A DNA stretch of 64,000 nucleotides from Candidatus Skiveiella danica. Lineage in GTDB: Bacteria; Pseudomonadota; Gammaproteobacteria; Burkholderiales; Burkholderiaceae_C. Below, one piece after another: positions 41,614 through 49,820 of the stretch. The position numbers and the translations under genes were made by a program. The stretch lies in assembly GCA_016721925.1 (NCBI GenBank), contig JADKHE010000002.1, positions 124,001 through 188,000 on the forward strand, given 5' to 3'. The notes under the pieces are model-generated. The model was not told the origin of the DNA. It searched no databases and saw only the letters and a list, made by a program, of their open reading frames with translations. Position 1 is the first letter of the stretch, and every line of letters starts with the position of its first letter.

Positions 41614-42663
41614 TCATGTCTTGGCAGGCAAGGCGGCCTTTCTCCGCCAGGCGGCCGGCGGCAAGCCTTCCCACTTGACAAAGGCCCGGGTGAACGCGCT
41701 GGCGCTGGTATAGCCGAGTTCGCTGGCAACGCTCTCGACGCTCTTGCCGGTGTCGCGAAGCTGCTCGCAGGCGATCTCGCGGCGAGCCTGGCCCTCAAGG
41801 GCCCGAAAACTGGTGCCGCACAGCTCCAGCCGCCGGTTCAGGGTCCGGCGATGCATGGCAAGCCGATTGGCCAAGGCGTCAAGGGAACTGCTGCCCTCGC
41901 GTACCTGATCGAGCACGGATTGAAATACTTTGTCCTGGAAGTCGAGGTGCACCCGACGGATGCTTTCATTCACGCGGTCCCGCAAGTAGCGCCGCATCAG
42001 GGGGTCAGCCTGCTGCACCGGTGAATCCAGCCATTTGGCATTGAAGACGAGAGCATTTTGCTCTGCGCCAAACGACAAGGGCGCCTGGAACGTTTGTTGA
42101 TAGGGACGAACATCTTCGGGCCTGGGATGGCGGAGATCCACGCGCAGCAACTTGCATTCACGGCCGCACAAGGCCAGCAAGGTGTTGCGCAGCAGCGCCA
42201 GGGCGCCGTCGGTGACTTCGGCCGCGCCGGTGACCGATGGCTTGATGATGTCGAAGCGCAGGGTGGCCGTTCCCTCTGCCACCGACAGCCTCACCATCGA
42301 GCCTCTGTCATGCAGATCGGTGTGCTGGATCATCTCGCGCAAGGCCGTTCCGGCATCCGGAGCCTGCATCGCCAGGAACCCGATCAGACCCATGGAGCCA
42401 ATTCCGTTGTGCTGGCCCACCAGCAAGCCAAAGTGGGGACATGCCGTCGCACCCACGCAGGCGGCCAGCAAATGGCACATGAGCCGAAATGGAATGGTCT
42501 CCTCTGGATCCGCGAGAGTCGCAAGTGGCAGACCGACGCCTTCAAACACGGTCACCGGATCAACGCCGAATTCGCGCAACAGGCCGGGAATCACCAGCAA
42601 GGGGCCGACGCGGATCATCCCCGAATCGGGGGGCAGCAGGTCCGCGGAAGCCTTGATGCTCAT
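41614..42663 (-). CDS. AraC-family regulator with N-terminal arabinose_bd-type domain
   Basis: 349 residues. N-terminal ligand domain of the OruR/ArgR-like group (VGPLLVIPGLLREFGVDPVT, GLLVGQHNGIGSMGLIGFLA) and a C-terminal double HTH (LDALANRLAMHRRTLNRRLE, SVESVASELGYTSASAFTRA, FVKWEGLPPAAWRR). Start MSIKAS at 42663; an upstream ATG adds five residues. Divergent from the second DUF1254 gene across 143 bp in which AACGCT is repeated directly at 42725 and 42742, a possible binding site. A deleted paralogue is at 31453-31640. Confidence 0.88.
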   Translation of the reverse strand: MSIKASADLLPPDSGMIRVGPLLVIPGLLREFGVDPVTVFEGVGLPLATLADPEETIPFRLMCHLLAACVGATACPHFGLLVGQHNGIGSMGLIGFLAMQAPDAGTALREMIQHTDLHDRGSMVRLSVAEGTATLRFDIIKPSVTGAAEVTDGALALLRNTLLALCGRECKLLRVDLRHPRPEDVRPYQQTFQAPLSFGAEQNALVFNAKWLDSPVQQADPLMRRYLRDRVNESIRRVHLDFQDKVFQSVLDQVREGSSSLDALANRLAMHRRTLNRRLELCGTSFRALEGQARREIACEQLRDTGKSVESVASELGYTSASAFTRAFVKWEGLPPAAWRRKAALPAKT

Positions 42664-42806
42664 GGTTATTGACCTCAATCAGGGTACTTGGCGCAAAGTA
42701 TCAAGAACTCGTCGCGCGAAGTCTAACGCTGGCGAACCCCCAACGCTACATTGTTTTCGTTGGTCGGCCGTGCCTGCGTAGCTGGCGTCCCTGAACAAAA
42801 GGAGGG

Positions 42807-44243
42807 GTGAAGACGAGATGGTGCAACCGATGGGTGGGGCGCTGGGTGTCGCTGCTGTGTCTGGCCATTCCAGGTCTTTTGCCTGTGTCCGCGCGCGCGG
42901 CACCGCCTGATCTTGGCGCCATTGAAGCCGTCCGCATCGCGACCGAGGCCTATATCTACGGCTATCCACTGGTCACCTTCGACATGGCCCGCAAGCAGCA
43001 GACCAACGTCACCGTGCCAGACGCCGAGCACGCGCCGATGGGCCAGATGATCCGCATGCGCACGTACCCCGCCGTGGACAACCACTGCCGCGCGGCCCCC
43101 AATGCCGACACGCTGTACACGGAAGCCTGGCTCGACGTGTCCAAGGAGCCTGTCGTGTTCAGCATTCCCGACATGGGCAACCGCTACTACATGATGCCGA
43201 TGCTGAGCGGCTGGTCCGAGGTGATCAAGGTGGCCGCCAGCACCACGACCGGCAGCAAGGCACAGGCCTACGCCATCACCGGCCCCGGCTGGAGCGGCAC
43301 GCTGCCCAAGGGCGTGACGCAGGTGAAGTCCCCCACCGGCATGGTCTGGATCCTCGGGCGCATCTACAGCACCGGAACCCCAGAGGACTACAAGGCCGTG
43401 CATGCGCTGCAGGACCAGTTCAGTGTGGTTCCGCTGTCCGCCTGGGGCAAGCCCTACACGCCGCCGCCCGGCGTGGTGGATCCTGCCTTTGACATGAAGG
43501 CTGCCGTGCGCAAGCAGGTCAACGCGCTCGACATCGAGGCCTATTTCAGCCGGCTGGCGCAGCTCATGAAGACCAACCCGCCGACGGCGCAGGATGCGGC
43601 CATCGTCGCGCAAATGGCCAGGATCGGCCTGGTGCCGGGCAAAGACTACGACCCGTCCGGCCTTGGCGCGATCGATCGGGAGGTGCTGAAAGCAGTGCCC
43701 AAGCTTGCGCTGGTCGAAATGGGCATCCACCTCAAGCGGCAAAAGACCACCAACGGCTGGCTGTTTTTTACCAAGGGGGTCGGCAACTTCGGCACCGACT
43801 ACCTGACGCGCGGCATGGCCAACCTGCTCGGCCCGGGCTGGAACCGCCCGCAGGACGCCGTCTACCCGCTGTCGCAGAAAGACGCCAAGGGCGACGCCTA
43901 CGACGGCTCGAAAGCCAACTACGTGGTCCGGTTCGCCAAGGGCCAGTTACCGCCGGCCGACGCCTTCTGGTCGCTGACGATGTACGACAGCGACTTCTTC
44001 TTCGTGCCCAACGCCCTCAACCGCTACGACCTGGCGCAGCGCGACAAGCTGATCACCAACGCCGATGGTTCGATCGACATGTATCTGCAGGCCGAGTCCC
44101 CCGGCAAGGACAAGGAGGCCAACTGGCTGCCGGCGCCCAAGGGCAAGTTCCAGCTCGTGATGCGCCTTTATGCCCCGCGCAAGACCGCGCCGTCGGTCCT
44201 GGACGGCAGCTGGACGCCACCGCCGGTGAGGAAGGCGCCATGA
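42807..44243 (+). CDS. DUF1254/DUF1214 exported protein
   Basis: 478 residues, the usual full length. Signal peptide (VSLLCLAIPGLLPVSARAA), DUF1254 (RIATEAYIYGYPLVTFDMAR, NADTLYTEAWLDVSKEPVVF, RYYMMPMLSGW) and DUF1214 (ADAFWSLTMYDSDFFFVPNA, NADGSIDMYLQ, KEANWLPAPKGKFQLVMRLY). Start GTG at 42807 has GGAGG only one base away, so initiation is awkward; GTG 42834 is an alternative but cuts into the signal. Divergent from AraC, which probably regulates it. Role unknown; periplasmic. Confidence 0.82.
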   Translation: MKTRWCNRWVGRWVSLLCLAIPGLLPVSARAAPPDLGAIEAVRIATEAYIYGYPLVTFDMARKQQTNVTVPDAEHAPMGQMIRMRTYPAVDNHCRAAPNADTLYTEAWLDVSKEPVVFSIPDMGNRYYMMPMLSGWSEVIKVAASTTTGSKAQAYAITGPGWSGTLPKGVTQVKSPTGMVWILGRIYSTGTPEDYKAVHALQDQFSVVPLSAWGKPYTPPPGVVDPAFDMKAAVRKQVNALDIEAYFSRLAQLMKTNPPTAQDAAIVAQMARIGLVPGKDYDPSGLGAIDREVLKAVPKLALVEMGIHLKRQKTTNGWLFFTKGVGNFGTDYLTRGMANLLGPGWNRPQDAVYPLSQKDAKGDAYDGSKANYVVRFAKGQLPPADAFWSLTMYDSDFFFVPNALNRYDLAQRDKLITNADGSIDMYLQAESPGKDKEANWLPAPKGKFQLVMRLYAPRKTAPSVLDGSWTPPPVRKAP

Positions 44244-44314
44244 CCGAACAGCATGGGAGCCCGCCCGAACCGATCCAGTCGCCGCAACCTATCAAGGGAC
44301 CGCCCGACCATTGA
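44240..44314 (+). CDS. 24-residue Pro-rich ORF coupled to the DUF1254 stop
   Basis: Starts in an ATGA overlap with the DUF1254 stop and ends 20 bp before the next gene: MTEQHGSPPEPIQSPQPIKG then PPDH. Could be a translational-coupling spacer or chance. No homology known to me. Confidence 0.25.
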   Translation: MTEQHGSPPEPIQSPQPIKGPPDH

Positions 44315-44334
44315 CCACACGGAGAGCCTTTCAA

Positions 44335-45117
44335 ATGAGCAAAAGCATCAAATGGGCACTGGGCATCGTTGCCGTCATTGCCGTCGCCGCGGCCGTCCTG
44401 TACCCCAAGCTGGTCGTGACACTGCCGCCTGACGGCGCGCAGGCCACACCGAACACCTTCAAGGGGACCTACGGAGGCCGGTACACCGAGATGTTCCAGA
44501 TCGGTGGCAACGCGATCACCAAGGATCTGGCGGCGAATGTCTACAACACCTGGGGCCTGAACGGCGGCGACACCACCCGCGACTCTGCTCCGGCGGCGCT
44601 GCTCGACAAGATCGATGTCAAGGAGATGGCCAAGAAGTTCGGCATGCTCGCTGTGTACAAGAATGGCCCCCGCCTGTGGACGCTGGACTGGATCGAGGTC
44701 GAGATGGGCAAGGAGGTGGATTTCGGCGGCATGAAGGCACGCTGGGTGAACTGGCTGGATCTGAGAGGCATCAGCACGGAACCCGGTGCCGCCGACTACA
44801 AGAACATCACCGTCACAAGGCACACCAAGTTCGGGTTCAACAAGGGCACGCGGATCTCTGTCCTGGAAGACCCGCAAGGCAACCCGTGGGTCATGAAGTC
44901 GTTCAGCCTGATCACCTTCCCCGATCAGAAGTTCGCTGACATCGCCACGCTGGGCAGCCGCCTGAAGCTGCCGGCCGGCTGGAAATTCCGCTCCGTGGTG
45001 CTGGAGCAGGACCTGGTCCTGACGCCGGACTCGACCGGAACGGCGCACATCACGCAGGACAATTTCGGCAACACCTATGACCGTGCAGGGGGGCCATTCA
45101 GCAATTTCAAACCCTGA
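44335..45117 (+). CDS. Membrane-anchored hypothetical protein of the DUF1254 locus
   Basis: 260 residues. N-terminal anchor IKWALGIVAVIAVAAAVLYP, then a soluble periplasmic region: TFKGTYGGRYTEMFQIGGNA, VYNTWGLNGGDTTRDSAP, ARWVNWLDLRGISTEPGAAD, and GWKFRSVVLEQDLVLTPDST near the end. The ending GTAHITQDNFGNTYDRAG is typical of proteins encoded beside DUF1254 genes. I do not recognise a defined function. GGAGAG upstream of the ATG. Confidence 0.72.
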   Translation: MSKSIKWALGIVAVIAVAAAVLYPKLVVTLPPDGAQATPNTFKGTYGGRYTEMFQIGGNAITKDLAANVYNTWGLNGGDTTRDSAPAALLDKIDVKEMAKKFGMLAVYKNGPRLWTLDWIEVEMGKEVDFGGMKARWVNWLDLRGISTEPGAADYKNITVTRHTKFGFNKGTRISVLEDPQGNPWVMKSFSLITFPDQKFADIATLGSRLKLPAGWKFRSVVLEQDLVLTPDSTGTAHITQDNFGNTYDRAGGPFSNFKP

Positions 45118-45187
45118 TTCGTTTGTTTTCTGCCGACCCGATTCGCGATCTTGCGAAGTTATCGATTCTTCAATGAAAGGACACATC

Positions 45188-45469
45188 ATGTTCAACAAAT
45201 TCACTCTTGCTGCCGCCGCCCTGATGGCAAGCGCCTGCGTCGGTGCCCAGCAATTCCCCGTGGCCGACAACGTCGCTGCCAAGGTGGTGCAGAAATACCA
45301 GTCCATGACCTGCGAGCAGCTCTGGGCGCAGAAGGCACAGCCGAAATCGGCGGAAGAGCAACGTGTCATCGGCATCCTGCAGCAGAACCCGCAAATGCGC
45401 GCCGAGTTCATCAACCGGATTGCTGGCGTGGTGGTGAACAAGATGTTCGACTGCGGCATGATTCCCTGA
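45188..45469 (+). CDS. Small exported protein, paralogue of 40913-41191
   Basis: 93 residues from ATG 45188 (GAAAGGA upstream). Signal peptide FTLAAAALMASACVGAQQ, mature region NVAAKVVQKYQSMTCEQLWA, QKAQPKSAEEQRVIGILQQN, FINRIAGVVVNKMFDCGMIP. Two mature cysteines, conserved in the paralogue. It precedes a DUF2092 gene by 9 bp, as the paralogue does, so the pair is a unit. Confidence 0.75.
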   Translation: MFNKFTLAAAALMASACVGAQQFPVADNVAAKVVQKYQSMTCEQLWAQKAQPKSAEEQRVIGILQQNPQMRAEFINRIAGVVVNKMFDCGMIP

Positions 45470-45478
45470 AAGCCCGCG

Positions 45479-46381
45479 ATGAATGCCATCCATAAAGCCT
45501 CGCGCGCCGGACGCTGGGCGCTGATCCTCACCAGTGCTGCCGTGCTGAGCACGGGGGCCCTGGCGCAGGGCAGCCCGAGCACCACCGCCAAACCCGCGAA
45601 ATCGACGGCCAAGGCGCCCGCCAAGGCCCGGGTGCCACTGCTGATCGAGCAGCGCGCCATCGACCTGATCAAGGCCGCTAGCGCCCGCCTGGCTGCAGCC
45701 AAGGCGATGAGCTTCACCGCTGTCGTTGACACCGAGTACCCGAGCAAGCTTGGCCCGCCGCTGGCGTTTCCGGTGCGCTACGACGTGGCCATGCAGCGCC
45801 CTGACAAGCTGCGCGTGCTGCAAAGCGGCGCAGGCCCGGCCAACGAGTTCTACTATGACGGCAAGATGGTGATGGCCTATGTGCCCGACGCCCATCTGGT
45901 CGCCGTGGCCGATGCGCCGCCCACGATCGAGGCAGCGTTGAAGTTTGCCTTGGAAAAGGGCGCCATCTTCTACCCGTTCACGGACCTGCTGCTGCCCGAC
46001 CCCTATGCGGTGATGACCGACAAGGTGCTGCATGCCTTCTATATCGGCCCGTCGGGCGCGGTGGGCGGCGTGCCCACCGAAGCCGTGGCCTGGGCCACCA
46101 ACGACGTCTTCATCCAGATGTGGGTCGGCACCGAGGACAAGCTGCCGCGCCGCATTCGGGCGATGTTTGCCAACGACCCGCTGAAGCTGCGCCACGACAT
46201 GCTGCTGTCGAACTGGCAGATCGACCCGACCCATGCGGCCGATACCTTTGGCTCGCAGAAGGCGCAGAGCGCACCGCGAATTCCCCTCGCCAAGCCGGTG
46301 GCCATGCCGCCGCCCAGCAGCAAGACTGCAGGCAAGAGCGCCAAACCCGCGGCCAGCGCGCCGAAGACGAAGACCCCTTGA
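45479..46381 (+). CDS. DUF2092-family exported protein
   Basis: 300 residues. Signal peptide (ALILTSAAVLSTGALAQ), Lys/Ala-Pro linker, then the DUF2092 core: MSFTAVVDTEYPSKLGPPLA, RYDVAMQRPDKLRVLQSGAG, EFYYDGKMVMAYVPDAHLVA, FTDLLLPDPYAVMTD. The fold is related to LolA-like lipoprotein carriers, so lipid or hydrophobe handling in the periplasm is conceivable. Lys/Ala-rich C-terminal tail. Part of the second DUF1254 operon; a broken copy lies at 41201-41543. Confidence 0.8.
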   Translation: MNAIHKASRAGRWALILTSAAVLSTGALAQGSPSTTAKPAKSTAKAPAKARVPLLIEQRAIDLIKAASARLAAAKAMSFTAVVDTEYPSKLGPPLAFPVRYDVAMQRPDKLRVLQSGAGPANEFYYDGKMVMAYVPDAHLVAVADAPPTIEAALKFALEKGAIFYPFTDLLLPDPYAVMTDKVLHAFYIGPSGAVGGVPTEAVAWATNDVFIQMWVGTEDKLPRRIRAMFANDPLKLRHDMLLSNWQIDPTHAADTFGSQKAQSAPRIPLAKPVAMPPPSSKTAGKSAKPAASAPKTKTP

Positions 46382-46391
46382 GGAGCTCACC

Positions 46392-47150
46392 ATGAAGCAG
46401 TCACACACCCGTCTCGTCGTGGCCATCGTCGCCGCGTTGGCCGCCGGCCAGGCGCTGGCCTGGGCCAGTGCGAACCGCGCCGGCGGCAGCACCTCGCACA
46501 GCGCTGGCTCGACCTCGCATACGAATGCATACGGCGGCAGCAGCACGCACGAGGCCGGCCAAGGCACTGAACACACCAACACATACGGTGGCAGCACGGC
46601 CCACAGCGAATATGGAGGCACCGAGCACACCAACGCGGCCGGGGGCAGCACCGCCGGGGCCTACGGTGCCGGCGCTGAGCACACCACTTACTACGGCGCC
46701 ACCGCGTATCACCCGCCGGGCTACGGCGCCTACCCGGTGTACCACCCGCCCACCTACGTGCCAGCCTATTCCACTGGGTGCTACGGCTGCGCGGCAGCGG
46801 CGGGTGCCGTGGTCGGCATGGCGGTGGGCGCGGCGGCAGCGTCTAGCAGCAGCGCCGCAGCCACCTCCAGCGCCTACTCGGCTGGCGTTGCCGCCGGCAG
46901 CGCCAGCACCAGCGCAGCGTATTCAACCGGCTATGCAGCGGGCACCGTGGCGGCCAGCGCGCCGCCCCCTGTGGCCGGTGCGGTCGTTGTACCGGCTTCC
47001 TATGTCGTGGGCGTGAACTACGCCGCCTTGCCGGCGGGTGCAATGGCGGTCGCCAAGAATGGGGTGAACTACTACCTCAGCGGAAATACCTGGTTCAAAC
47101 CCGCCTACGGGGCCAACGGCGTGTACTACACCGTGGTGCCGACGCCCTGA
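46392..47150 (+). CDS. Exported Gly/Ser/His repeat protein (hypothetical)
   Basis: 252 residues. Signal peptide ending QALAWA, then five imperfect repeats of the type EHTNTYGGSTAH / STSHTNAYGGS (residues about 32-95), a Tyr/Pro segment (YHPPGYGAYPVYHPPTYVPA), a CYGC pair, an Ala/Ser-rich stretch and a C-terminal domain AMAVAKNGVNYYLSGNTWFK, PAYGANGVYYTVVPTP. That C-terminal motif occurs in small DUF6515-like surface proteins. His-rich repeats may bind metal. Eleven bp after the DUF2092 gene. Confidence 0.65.
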   Translation: MKQSHTRLVVAIVAALAAGQALAWASANRAGGSTSHSAGSTSHTNAYGGSSTHEAGQGTEHTNTYGGSTAHSEYGGTEHTNAAGGSTAGAYGAGAEHTTYYGATAYHPPGYGAYPVYHPPTYVPAYSTGCYGCAAAAGAVVGMAVGAAAASSSSAAATSSAYSAGVAAGSASTSAAYSTGYAAGTVAASAPPPVAGAVVVPASYVVGVNYAALPAGAMAVAKNGVNYYLSGNTWFKPAYGANGVYYTVVPTP

Positions 47151-47230
47151 GCGCATTGATTCCTCCAAGAGTCTGTGGCGCCTGAAGACTGACGGTCTGG
47201 TTGAAAGGCCGGGCCGTCCGGGTCGAGCGC

Positions 47231-47258
47231 TTGCCTCGTGGGGATAGCTGGGTAAACT
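47231..47258 (+). promoter_or_regulatory. Possible sigma-70 promoter giving a near-leaderless mscS-like mRNA
   Basis: TTGCCT (47231-47236), 16 bases, TAAACT (47253-47258). The expected start lies at or next to the ATG at 47265, and no ribosome site is seen. Confidence 0.35.
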
Positions 47259-47264
47259 GCAACG

Positions 47265-49820
47265 ATGAGTCCATCCCACGTCCTTCGTCGTCTTCTTGGC
47301 ATTGTCCGGGCGGCCCTTTGGGTGTTTTCAGGCTGCGCGCTGCTCTATGTGTCGGCAGGTTTCGCGCAACAGCCCGACGCCACGCCTGGCGGTGCTGCGG
47401 GGGGCGACGCCGTTGCGCGGCAGATCGAGGCTGCCAGCATCGCGCTGGACCAGCAGCGCGCCGAACTTGCAGCCCTGCACCAGGCAAAGTCCACGCTTGA
47501 CGAGCGCATGCGCTGGGTCGAGCGGCGCGCCAGGGTGAACGCGCTGGGCGGCGAGTTTTCGCAGACCCTGTTGGACTACCTCCACCAGTTGCCACCGGCG
47601 CAGCGCTTTCGCGCGCTGCGCGCGCAGCATGCCGAGCAGATGGCGGCTGCCAGCGACCAGGAATTGCGCGTCGAGCGCGCCCTGCATGAGATCAAGGCGC
47701 GCCGAGTGGCGGGCGCAACGCCGGGTTTGCCCTTGCAGTCCCCTGCAGCCGCGCCAGGCGGCGAGTCACTGGACCCCGGCCAGCGCGATGCCCTTGAGCG
47801 GCTGGCCGGTTTGCTGCGCGAACGCCTGGAAACGCTGGAGCGTGCCAATTCGGCCGCGCATGAACTTGAGCAGAAGTCGATCGCGGCGCAGAAGGCGCTG
47901 GCAGGCTACCTGTTCTGGATTCCAGCGCTACCCTCCGCAAAGACCTTTATCGAGTTGACGCCGTCGCTCGCATGGACGTTCTCGCCGGTGAACTGGCGCT
48001 TGGCCGGCGGGCTCGCGGCCGACGAACTGGCACGCCGGCCTTTCTGGCCCGTGTTGGCGCTGTTGACGGCGGGCGCGTTGTTGGCGGCGCGCGGCCGCTT
48101 GCGCCGGCGCCTGGTCGCGCTGTCCCCCGAGGTCGTGACCTGGGATCGGTTCCAAATCTGGCACGCGCTGGCGGCCTTCGCCGTCACGCTTGCGCTCGCC
48201 GTGCCGGGCCCGATGCTGCTCCTGACCGGCGCCGCCCTGCTGGCGGCGGCGCCATCGGATCAGGGCTTTGTGCTGTCGCTCTCCGGTGCCTTGCGCATGG
48301 TCGCTGCGCTATCGCTGGGCCTGTCAGCCCTGGCCTGGCTGATCGACCCCGACGGCCTGGCGATCCGCTACTTCGGACGCAGCGCCATTTCGCTTGATGC
48401 CGCAGGGCGGACGCTGCGCCGGTTCATGTTGCCCTTCGTGCTGGTGTTTTCCGTGGCCGCGCTGAACATGGTGGAGCACGCGCCCCAAGCCAACCGGGAA
48501 AGTCTGGGCCGCCTTGCCCTGGGGCTGGTGATGCTCGGCAGCGTGGTGTATCTGGCGCGCCAGCTGCGGCGACGCGGCCCGCTGGTGCAAAGCCTTGTCG
48601 CCAGCGCGCCGCACAGCTGGGGTGTGCGGCTGCACCCGGTCTGGTACGGCCTGCTGGTCGCGACGCCGCTGGCGGGTCTGTACTTCGCCGCCGCAGGCTA
48701 CGCCATCGCTGCGGGCTTTTTCTGGACACGAATCGTCGAATCACTGTTCCTGGCGCTGGGAGCAGCTGTGCTCTACGGTGTGGTCGGCTTGTGGGTGAAG
48801 GTTCAGCGCCTGCACCTTGCCCAGGCGTCCGATGCTGCGCAGGCGATGGTGGTCGGTGGTGCGACCGTGGACGACAGGCGTCGTCCTGCGCCCGATGTCG
48901 CGGCGCTCGGTGATCAGGCGCGCTCGTTGTTGCAGCTGCTCATCACGCTGGCCCTCGTCATCGGTCTTTGGGCGGTTTGGCAGGATGCGATGCCGGTGTT
49001 GCAGTGGGTCGGCGATTACGCTTTGTGGCGCGGCACCGAAACGGTGGGTGGCAAGGAGGTCTTGCACGTCCTGACCATCGGCGATCTCTTCATGGCAATC
49101 CTGGTCGGCGTGTTGACGGGGGTGGCGGTCCGCAAGGTGGGTTCGCTGGTCGATATCGTGGGGATGAGCCAGCTTGGTTTTCAGGCCGACGCCACCTATG
49201 CCATCAAGGCCGTGACGCGCTATTCACTCGCCGCTGCCGGCGTGCTGGTCGCCAGCAGCATTTTGGGTATCGGCTGGGGCGACGTGCAGTGGTTGGTTGC
49301 CGCGCTCGGCGTGGGCCTGGGCTTTGGCCTGCAGGAGATCGTTGCGAACTTTGTCTCGGGCCTGATCGTGCTGGCCGAGCGGCCGATACGGATCGGCGAC
49401 GTGATCACGGTGGACAAGACGACGGGCAAGGTCGCGCGAATCCGTGCCCGTGCCACGGTGGTGGTGGATTTCGACAATAAGGAAGTCATCATTCCGAACA
49501 AGACCTTCATCACCGCGCCCGTGGTCAACTGGACCCTGTCGAGCCAAGTCAGCCGCCTGGTGCTCAAGGTCGGGGTGCCCCTTGGCAGCAACATCGCCGC
49601 GATTCAGCAGCGGATCGTTGAAGAGGTCGGACTGCTGCCGGACGTACTGTCGAATCCACCGCCGGCTGTCTTCTTCACGGCGTTCGCCGACAAGAACCTC
49701 GAATTCGAGATTCACGCCTACGTTGGATCGTTGAACGATCGCTTCAGGGTGCAGCACGAAATCAATCTGGCGGCCGAACGCGTGCTGCGAGAACAAGGCG
49801 CCGACGCTCCCCCTTCATGA
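47265..49820 (+). CDS. Large MscS-family mechanosensitive channel (KefA/MscK-like)
   Basis: 851 residues. Signal peptide to about 35, a long coiled-coil periplasmic region (QIEAASIALDQQRAELAALH), about ten hydrophobic segments and a C-terminal MscS core: the pore helix VQWLVAALGVGLGFGLQEIV, NFVSGLIVLAERPIRIGDVI, then the beta domain (KVARIRARATVVVDFDNKEV, IIPNKTFITAPVVNWTLS). Such channels vent solutes in hypo-osmotic shock. The stop overlaps the patatin gene start (ATGA). Confidence 0.88.
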   Translation: MSPSHVLRRLLGIVRAALWVFSGCALLYVSAGFAQQPDATPGGAAGGDAVARQIEAASIALDQQRAELAALHQAKSTLDERMRWVERRARVNALGGEFSQTLLDYLHQLPPAQRFRALRAQHAEQMAAASDQELRVERALHEIKARRVAGATPGLPLQSPAAAPGGESLDPGQRDALERLAGLLRERLETLERANSAAHELEQKSIAAQKALAGYLFWIPALPSAKTFIELTPSLAWTFSPVNWRLAGGLAADELARRPFWPVLALLTAGALLAARGRLRRRLVALSPEVVTWDRFQIWHALAAFAVTLALAVPGPMLLLTGAALLAAAPSDQGFVLSLSGALRMVAALSLGLSALAWLIDPDGLAIRYFGRSAISLDAAGRTLRRFMLPFVLVFSVAALNMVEHAPQANRESLGRLALGLVMLGSVVYLARQLRRRGPLVQSLVASAPHSWGVRLHPVWYGLLVATPLAGLYFAAAGYAIAAGFFWTRIVESLFLALGAAVLYGVVGLWVKVQRLHLAQASDAAQAMVVGGATVDDRRRPAPDVAALGDQARSLLQLLITLALVIGLWAVWQDAMPVLQWVGDYALWRGTETVGGKEVLHVLTIGDLFMAILVGVLTGVAVRKVGSLVDIVGMSQLGFQADATYAIKAVTRYSLAAAGVLVASSILGIGWGDVQWLVAALGVGLGFGLQEIVANFVSGLIVLAERPIRIGDVITVDKTTGKVARIRARATVVVDFDNKEVIIPNKTFITAPVVNWTLSSQVSRLVLKVGVPLGSNIAAIQQRIVEEVGLLPDVLSNPPPAVFFTAFADKNLEFEIHAYVGSLNDRFRVQHEINLAAERVLREQGADAPPS

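Noticed and set aside
46401..46800. Possible CRISPR array or tandem DNA repeat in the Gly/His protein gene
   Set aside because: The repeats are short, imperfect and in frame with codon-level variation, as expected from protein repeats; no direct-repeat/spacer regularity.
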